NCBI RefSeq assembly: GCF_001660625.3
Contig: NC_030427.2
Span: 12,408,711 to 12,472,710 of the forward strand
DNA length: 64,000 nt
Reading direction: 5' to 3'
Source: Ictalurus punctatus
Taxonomy: Eukaryota; Chordata; Actinopteri; Siluriformes; Ictaluridae
Shown: positions 58,090 through 64,000 of the stretch, piece by piece
Layout: the number at the start of each line of letters is the position of its first letter
Numbering within the stretch: the first letter of the stretch is position 1
Program-made: the position numbers and the translations under genes
Notes under the pieces: generated by a model
What the model was told of the DNA's origin: nothing
Database searches by the model: none
Seen by the model: only the letters and a program-made list of their open reading frames with translations

Positions 58090-58450
58090 TAGATGGAAGG
58101 GAAGTGATTAAGTCCAGGCAAAAGGAGCTGTCAGTGACTCGGTGTAAAGCAGACACCCTGCAGCTAAATGCAGTCGATGTGATCAAGTCTACTCTCTTGT
58201 CTCACTGCGCGTCCTCCCTCTGTCTCTGTGTCGTTTGCCCAAATCAGCACACAATGGTTTGTTCGCTTAATGGTTTCCCGAGACATGTGTGCGCACTTTA
58301 AGTGCATCTCCTGCGATGCATTAATTCACAAGCCGCAGGGATCCGAGGCAAACAAGTCAACCGAAATTTGCTGTTTTGCAAACTGGGCAGTGCTTCAAAC
58401 AGCATATTATATTATGCAAAGACAGTGTTCTGTGATAACTCTGAATAACT
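58090..58450. other. single-copy island with octamer-like motif (CNE candidate)
   Basis: Repeat-free and GC-balanced, with CpGs and an atgcaaa octamer-like core at 58414-58420. Frames of 65-80 codons on the plus strand have no recognisable domain. It resembles conserved non-coding sequence, but this is not testable here. Confidence 0.3.
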
Positions 58451-58881
58451 CTGAAAGTCCATCTTTATAATGAGCAAGTTGTATGTAAGAGTTAAAATGA
58501 TACTATTTCTCAGATGTCCACCTGTTGATGCTGTGTGGCTGATGAAGATGAAAAACTTATGTCATGCTGCAGTGTATGTGTTTGGTTTTTAAATCATACA
58601 ATCATTAAAAAAGCTCTTTCAAAGGATGATGCAAAGGAAATGAGCTACTATTGAACAGCCATTGACTTGCATATTGGATGTTGGCCATTTTGAATGTATT
58701 AGATTTATCCAATTATATCACAGTGCTTTTGTATTCTCATTTATGATTGGTGAGACGCTGATTGATTTTCGATAACAGCAGCTCAGACACTAGTCCCAGC
58801 TGTAGCACATACTGTAAGTGCTTGCTCTAATACGTTACTGTTTCCATAGAAACAACATACACAGGGACCTATATTGCAGGG

Positions 58882-59010
58882 CAGTGGTAGCTCCTTGGTT
58901 AAGACGTTGGACCAAACTGCCACTGCTGGGCCCTTGAGCAAGGCCCTTAACCCTCAACTGCTGTTGTATAAATGAGTCGCTCTCGATTAGGGCGTCTACC
59001 AAATGCCATA
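58882..59010 (+). mobile_element. V-SINE-like element, partial
   Basis: Landmarks are tggtagctccttggttaaga (a tRNA-like head remnant), then the conserved central block gccactgctgggcccttgag followed by caaggcccttaaccctcaac, then the L2-type tail gtcgctctcgattagggcgt followed by ctaccaaatgcc. This matches the V-SINE layout. The head B box is missing, so an internal piece was lost. Confidence 0.7.
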
Positions 59011-59373
59011 AATGTACATATAGTGGACTGTGCACATGAACACATTTAAAGTTTGTAATTGTTGATATGAAGTTTTCTCAAATTGTTGAAATGCAGCATT
59101 TTTTGAAGGAACATCCAGTCTGAGCACAGTAAAGCTGTATGGAGCTGAATGGAACTGTATGGATGGAGGGTATTGAGGGTTCTCAGATTCAGAAGAGAGA
59201 CTAGTGGTGCTATAACATTCCATAATCATTGACAAGTTGCTCTGGTATAAGATGACGATAAATTTGGGAAATTATTTTAGAGAAAAATAATGAAGTGCAA
59301 GGTGGTAACAGTAACTGTTTGTGTCAGGTTGCATTGATCATTTTCTTATAACAAAATGCTCAGTGTGTTTTAT

Positions 59374-59518
59374 CCCATCCATCCATCCATCCATTTTCTA
59401 TCGCTTACTCCTTTTTAGGGTCACGGGGAACCTGGAGCCTATCCCTGGCAGCATCTGGCACAAGGCGGGGTACACCCTGGACAGGGTGTCAGTCCATCGC
59501 AGGGCACAATCACATAGA
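59374..59518 (-). mobile_element. 5'-truncated Mermaid-like SINE with 13-bp target duplication
   Basis: The plus strand starts with the tail complement (ccatccatccatccattttc) and ends with the complement of the ggattggcaccctgtccagg region. Perfect direct repeats cagtgtgttttat lie at 59361-59373 and 59519-59531. Truncation point and duplication length resemble the copy at 33.2 kb. Confidence 0.85.
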
Positions 59519-59599
59519 CAGTGTGTTTTATTCCTTACTTAAAATCCACATTCAGATGAATCATTAATCAAACTGATCTTATGATAATCACACATACTG

Positions 59600-60925
59600 A
59601 AAAAAACTATAAACAAACAAACAAACAAAAAAACATTAACTTCTCATTAGCAGGATGTTTAGGAATTTTTCAATGACAGTCATGATGTTGGACTTTATAA
59701 GCAGCATATGGGGTCTAAGAGTAGCTACTGTGGTTGAATTTTGGTATTGGGGTGTTTTGGGGGGGCTGGTTTTATTTGATATTGTGCTGTTTTTAACCAT
59801 GGCCTCTTGGTCTCAGTGTAACAGTCACCTGAAAGTTTTTTTTGTAGAAATGTCTACATTGGACTATAGTTACCTAGAGTTGAGATAAAATAGTATTGAA
59901 AGTGCTGGAATACCAACAAAAGACAGATGGATGAATTAGTGTTGCTCGTAATGCAAGTAACGCTAACAGTCAGGTTCTGCTCTCTTTCAGCTCTCTAAAT
60001 ACCAGTGTGTGTTTTAACCTAAAGCAACTTCCTGTGGACAGAGTCTCTCTCATATTTTTCACTCTCTCTTTTTGTCCCATTCTTGTCTGTTCAGGTTGCT
60101 GAGGCTGATGGAGGATGACAGGTCTCAGGTCTGTGTTATGAGAGCAGATGAAATTCACTCTGTGCTTTTTCAGTACTAAAACTAAAAGCTAAGCTCTCTA
60201 CTCATGCGGAATGAGTTTACATAGCCAGCCAGACAGCGAGTGCAGTCTGCGCAGGTAGATGAATGCAGGAAGACAGAAAGAAAAGGAGGATGAAGCGAAC
60301 AAGAGACGGATGGACAAACAAAGAGAAAATCAGTTGACAGTGCAATCAGCTAGTTTAATTTCTGCTACAGAATTTTGACAAGATTAAAGGAAAAATCCAC
60401 CCTTGCATGACTTGCATATCAAGATTTATCACTAATATGTGATGTTTCAGTGGCATCCAGGATTTATTTTATAATGAAAGTTTTGGTTTTTTAGTTTAAA
60501 CTTCTTTCATCGTGTTGATCTGTTTTCACTTTAGTTATTGGTTTCCTAAATTACCCACAATGCTGTTCAACGACATGCTGATAGTAATGCCATGCTGAGG
60601 CACGTGTTAGAGTAACATGGGTATTTTCAAAATGCAGACAGATTTTAGGCTGTAAATTATTCTGTAAAGGCTTCTGAGAATACAGAGACTTTTGGCACAT
60701 TACCGTACTGCATTAGCACGTCACTTGCAAAAAAAGAGGTAACATTATTTATTAAATTGATCTCATTCAAATATTGCTGTTGTAGAGGTTAGCTTGGTTA
60801 AGATACATTGGTGCAGAATGTGGCATACAGAGCATTCAAATGAAACGTTGCTATGCAACATATGCTTGTGCCAGAACATTGGTACTCAATGTATAGAAGG
60901 TGCTGCAAAAGTTGCATGTGAACAT
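59600..60925. other. single-copy sequence, nothing recognised
   Basis: No gene or repeat family was recognised. A (CAAA)n stretch lies near 59612-59632. Confidence 0.45.
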
Positions 60926-60929
60926 TTTT

Positions 60930-62095
60930 TGTGTGAGACTAGGTTGGATAAAAGTTACACATGTCCCGCAAGTAAAAATGTGTGGTAAATATTTCTGAAG
61001 AAAAATTACATAGGCTATGTTCCTAAGGAAAACGCTGCACATATTCCTGAAGTAGAAGTTGAACATGATCCTGATGTAAAAGTTACAGATGTGCTTGAGG
61101 TAAAAGCTGCACACTACCTGAGATAAAAGTTGAACATACTCTTGAGGTAAAATGACATGTTCTTGGGGTAAATGTTACAGATGCCTCTAAGGTAAAAGTT
61201 ACACATTCCTGACGTGAAAGGTGTATACATCCCTGAGTTACAATTGACATATTCCTGAGGTAGAAATAACACATGTTCCTCAGGAAAAAGCTGCACATGC
61301 TCCTGAGGTAGAAGTTACACATTTTCCTGAGTTAAAAGATACAGATGCCTCTAAGGTAAAGGTTACATATTGTGTATTCCTGAGGTAAAAGTTGTACATG
61401 GACCTGAAGTAATGGTTGCACATATTCCTGAAGTAAAAATTGAACATGCTCCTTTGGTAAAGGTTACACATGAGTTCCTGAAGTGAAAGCTGCACATATT
61501 CCTGAGGTAACAGTTACACAGTGCTCAGGTAATAGTTGTACATGTGCCTGAAGTAAAAGTTACACATATATTCCTGAGGCAAAAGTTACACATTTTCCTG
61601 AGGCAAAAGTTACACATTTTCCTGAGGTAAAAGTTACACATATTCCTGTGGTAAGACCTGCAACTTTTCCTAAGGCATTAGTTATGCCTGTGACGTAAAA
61701 GCTGCACATATTCCTGAGGTAAAAATTACACATGTTCCTGACATAAAAGTTACAGATGTTCCTCAGGAAAAAGCCGCTCGTATTCCTAAGTTGGAGTTGA
61801 ACATGTTCCTAAGGTAAAAGTTGAACATGCTCCTGAGGTAAAAGTTACACATTTTCCTGATGCCTCTAAGGTAAAAGTATACTGTGTATTCATGAGGTAA
61901 AAGTTGTACATATTCCGGAGGTAAAAACCTGCAACATTCCTGATTTAAACATTACATAGTGTATATTCCTGAGGTAAAAAGTATGCACATTCCTTTAATT
62001 ATTAAAAGTTGAACATGCTCCTTTGATAAAGGATAAACATCAGTTTCTGAAGTAAATGTTGTACATATTTGTGAGGTAAAAGTTGTACACTAGCA
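60930..62095 (+). repeat. 24-bp-period minisatellite, about 47 units
   Basis: Units are variants of ttcctgaggtaaaagttaca followed by cat and a spacer base; typical unit length is 23-25 bases. Because 24 is a multiple of 3, the minus strand keeps partly open frames reading repeats like NMCNFYLR. These are repeat translations. Larger blocks recur at about 480-570 bp: gttcctcaggaaaaagc near 61275 and 61758, cagatgcctctaagg or gatgcctctaagg near 61345 and 61860, and aacatgctcctttg near 61443 and 62013. Confidence 0.85.
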
Positions 62096-62160
62096 AATGT
62101 TAGTGGGAAATAGGATGAAGTGCGGATTTAGACTGAAATAAAAGTACTTATAAAAAAATG

Positions 62161-62198
62161 TGGAATGAATTAGCAACAGGTTAACATAAATCAGCAAT

Positions 62199-62254
<56 letters not shown>

Positions 62255-62350
62255 AAGTGAGGGTGCGTGAGAGGGGAAGGCGACTTTGCCCAGTTTAAAA
62301 ATCATTTGTGATATGAATGAATTAGTGAAGGTTTGGCATAAAATCACAGT

Positions 62351-62410
<60 letters not shown>
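62161..62410. repeat. duplicated block with two (CA)n arrays
   Basis: The sequence gaatgaattagcaacaggtt followed by aacataaatcagcaatata and a CA array (62202-62248) is repeated. The second copy is gaatgaattagtgaaggttt followed by ggcataaaatcacagtata and a second CA array (62353-62410). The period is about 151 bp. Confidence 0.8.
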
Positions 62411-62415
<5 letters not shown>

Positions 62416-62763
62416 CTCAGCAGCAGAATTGCGATTTAAAATGATTATGATGTCATTATGCAGCGCTAAGGCTAATAGCACCCATCTAAACTTGTCAATC
62501 TCTTCACAGCTGAACATGACAACCTTCCTATCATCCCCACTTTTTTTTCTCTATTATCCCTTGCTTTTTTTTCCAGTCCTTCTCTCAGCCTGCTCTCTCT
62601 ATAAAACTTGACGTCTTAATTTTACTGGCATCATTTTCACATCACCAGAGAAGTGCCAAAAAAAAGAAGGAAGGGAGGGGGGATCTCAGAAAGAAAAGTA
62701 GTCATATTTGTCAAATCCGTTTGCAGACTAATTTTCCAATATTGCGATATGAAGATGTGAAAT

Positions 62764-62820
62764 GGGGTGGGGGGGGGGTTGGGGGGTGGTCGAAGAGTTG
62801 GGGGTAGGTGGGGTATGGGG
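62764..62820 (+). repeat. G-rich tract (possible G-quadruplex)
   Basis: Several runs of four or more G are separated by short T/A-containing gaps on the plus strand, including a run of ten. This satisfies the simple G-quadruplex pattern. Confidence 0.7.
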
Positions 62821-62857
62821 ATTAGTTAATAAAGGTAGTTCATCTCATGGCCAGACT

Positions 62858-62868
62858 GTGTGTGTGTG

Positions 62869-62926
<58 letters not shown>

Positions 62927-62930
62927 TGTG
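62858..62930. repeat. (TG)n microsatellite, interrupted
   Basis: A TG array of about 33 units with one TT and one GG interruption. Confidence 0.95.
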
Positions 62931-63223
62931 AATTTTTGTGCACAGGTGACAGAACATGTTGAAATTGAGTGTTGTTATAATGGCTGTTCTGTTCTCCCAC
63001 TGGATGATGACAGCGCCGTAATATCAAGTCTGAAGAATGTCCATTTAACTCTGCATTATTCTCCTGCCTGCCATCAATTTCACACCGAGAGTGAGAGAGA
63101 GAGATGAGTTAAATCACTGGAGGAGCGTGGGAGTGTGTAGGTTCAGCTGTGTGATCACCTGGATTCTGGCAAACTGTAGGGAGAGAGTTTAGTTTGGCTC
63201 AAACTCACGGTCTTTGATCCCAC

Positions 63224-63276
<53 letters not shown>

Positions 63277-63282
63277 GAGAGA
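63224..63282. repeat. (GA)n microsatellite
   Basis: A GA array of about 28 units with a GG interruption near 63266. Confidence 0.95.
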
Positions 63283-63289
63283 CCAGCCA

Positions 63290-63919
63290 TATCTTCACTA
63301 TTAGAAGTATGTTGCCCCTCCTAATTAAGATAAACATGTTCCTGAGCTCCCCTTGTAGCCCATTTGTAAAAACATCAGGGCTTTAGAAACACACACACAA
63401 AGCATAAACCAAATGCAGCCGTAAGTGTTGGTGGTCTCAGAAAATATTTGAGAACAAAACTAAAGTTCTGTACGTTTATGTGTGTGTCCATGTGAGTGAG
63501 TGTATGCAGGGGTGGACAAATCAGTAGCCTGGGACAAGCAGATTTCATGTCTCAGATTTCATGTCAGGCCCAAGCTATATGTTTTTTGCTTGTAAAACAT
63601 ACCAGAGGATCTTTTGCTATAGGAACATTAGTCCAGGAGCAAAAGTCCCATAACTTAGTTCCTAACTTTGGCCTGATTATCAAAACAAACTTTTTTAAAT
63701 CTTTTTTTTTTAATTCAGTAATTCAGAGAAATTCAGTAATTTTTCAGTCACTCACTTGTCATGTTAAAGTAAGACTGGAAAGCATCTTGTCCTGAAGTCT
63801 GTCTTGAAGATTTCCCCTTGTCAGGGGACTTGCATTGGAGCAGTGAGAAAATATTTTGGGGTTTTATCATGTTTTACTCCTTCAGTCTGATTTGTGAGAG
63901 ACACAGTGAGACAGAGAGT

Positions 63920-63920
<1 letters not shown>
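63290..63920. other. single-copy sequence, nothing recognised
   Basis: A 99-codon plus-strand frame at 63496-63795 has no recognisable motif. No other feature was found. Confidence 0.45.

Positions 63921-63923
<3 letters not shown>

Positions 63924-63978
<55 letters not shown>
63924..63978. repeat. (GA)n microsatellite
   Basis: A perfect GA array of about 27 units close to the right edge of the window. Confidence 0.95.
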
Positions 63979-63985
<7 letters not shown>

Positions 63986-64000
63986 GGACAAAGTGGCACT

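Larger units (their letters stand above)
58690..59600 (+). mobile_element. dispersed repeat R1, copy H, interrupted by two SINEs
   Basis: The left part contains gattggtgagacgctgattg, then ataacagcagctcagacact. This is the 5' module that is also seen, complemented, in copy B. The right part contains gcaaggtggtaacagtaact (59298-59317) and the following tgtgtcaggttgcattgatc, as in copy C. Between and within these lie a V-SINE and a truncated Mermaid-like SINE. The ggagtctcc module is not seen in this copy. Confidence 0.45.

Noticed and set aside
60851..61495. Several minus-strand frames encoding repeats of Cys-Asn-Phe-Tyr-Leu-Arg
   Set aside because: They are translations of the 24-bp minisatellite, are broken into short pieces, and have no start, splice or composition support.
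60930..62095. CRISPR-like regularly spaced repeats
   Set aside because: The units are contiguous without unique spacers and are degenerate; it is a minisatellite in a eukaryotic genome.

Overview
This window looks like non-coding chromosome from a teleost fish. The evidence is the very dense CA/TG, GA/CT, ATT and GATA microsatellites, several Mermaid/V-SINE-type tRNA-derived SINEs, remnants of four fish-type Tc1-like transposons, and palindromic MITEs of kinds common in fish. A catfish or related ostariophysan is plausible from the Mermaid-like SINE style, but this is an inference from memory and not proven. I found no intact protein-coding gene. Every long open frame I examined is a translation of a simple repeat, a minisatellite, a SINE or a decayed transposase.

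Layout. Positions 1-3.5 kb hold the only gene-start-like sequence: a candidate minus-strand first exon ending at a good splice donor near 1088, and a GC-rich CCAAT-box segment with a candidate plus-strand first exon ending at a donor at 2735/2736. If both are real, the window begins at a divergent promoter, and most of the remaining 61 kb would be first intron or intergenic desert. From 3.5 to 9 kb there is one full SINE with an 8-bp target-site duplication, an A-rich degenerate tandem array (5.43-6.23 kb) and many microsatellites. From 9 to 24 kb there are SINEs, MITEs, Tc1 debris and several GC-richer single-copy islands. At 25.2-26.8 kb an older dispersed repeat was hit by an internally deleted Tc1-like element, with TA duplications, and by a minus-strand SINE with a 9-bp duplication. 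From 29 to 34.2 kb tandem DNA dominates: a telomere-like (ttaggg-rich) block split by a SINE, a CATC array with a roughly 150-bp higher-order period, a degenerate gatccctggtcca minisatellite, and a large hairpin with CA and TG arms. From 34.5 to 53.1 kb there are more nested MITEs and two decayed Tc1-like elements, separated by single-copy sequence that could include conserved non-coding elements. From 53 to 64 kb the DNA is AT-rich, followed by a third nested repeat locus (58.7-59.6 kb) and a 1.15-kb, 24-bp-period minisatellite (60.93-62.1 kb).

A recurring theme is one unclassified dispersed repeat, here called R1, with about seven copies in 64 kb. Three of these copies were later targets of other mobile elements. 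No gene system, operon, CRISPR array or RNA gene was found. The most useful leads are the divergent first-exon candidates, the R1 family, the SINE copies that share a telomere-like 3' flank, and the 24-bp minisatellite.
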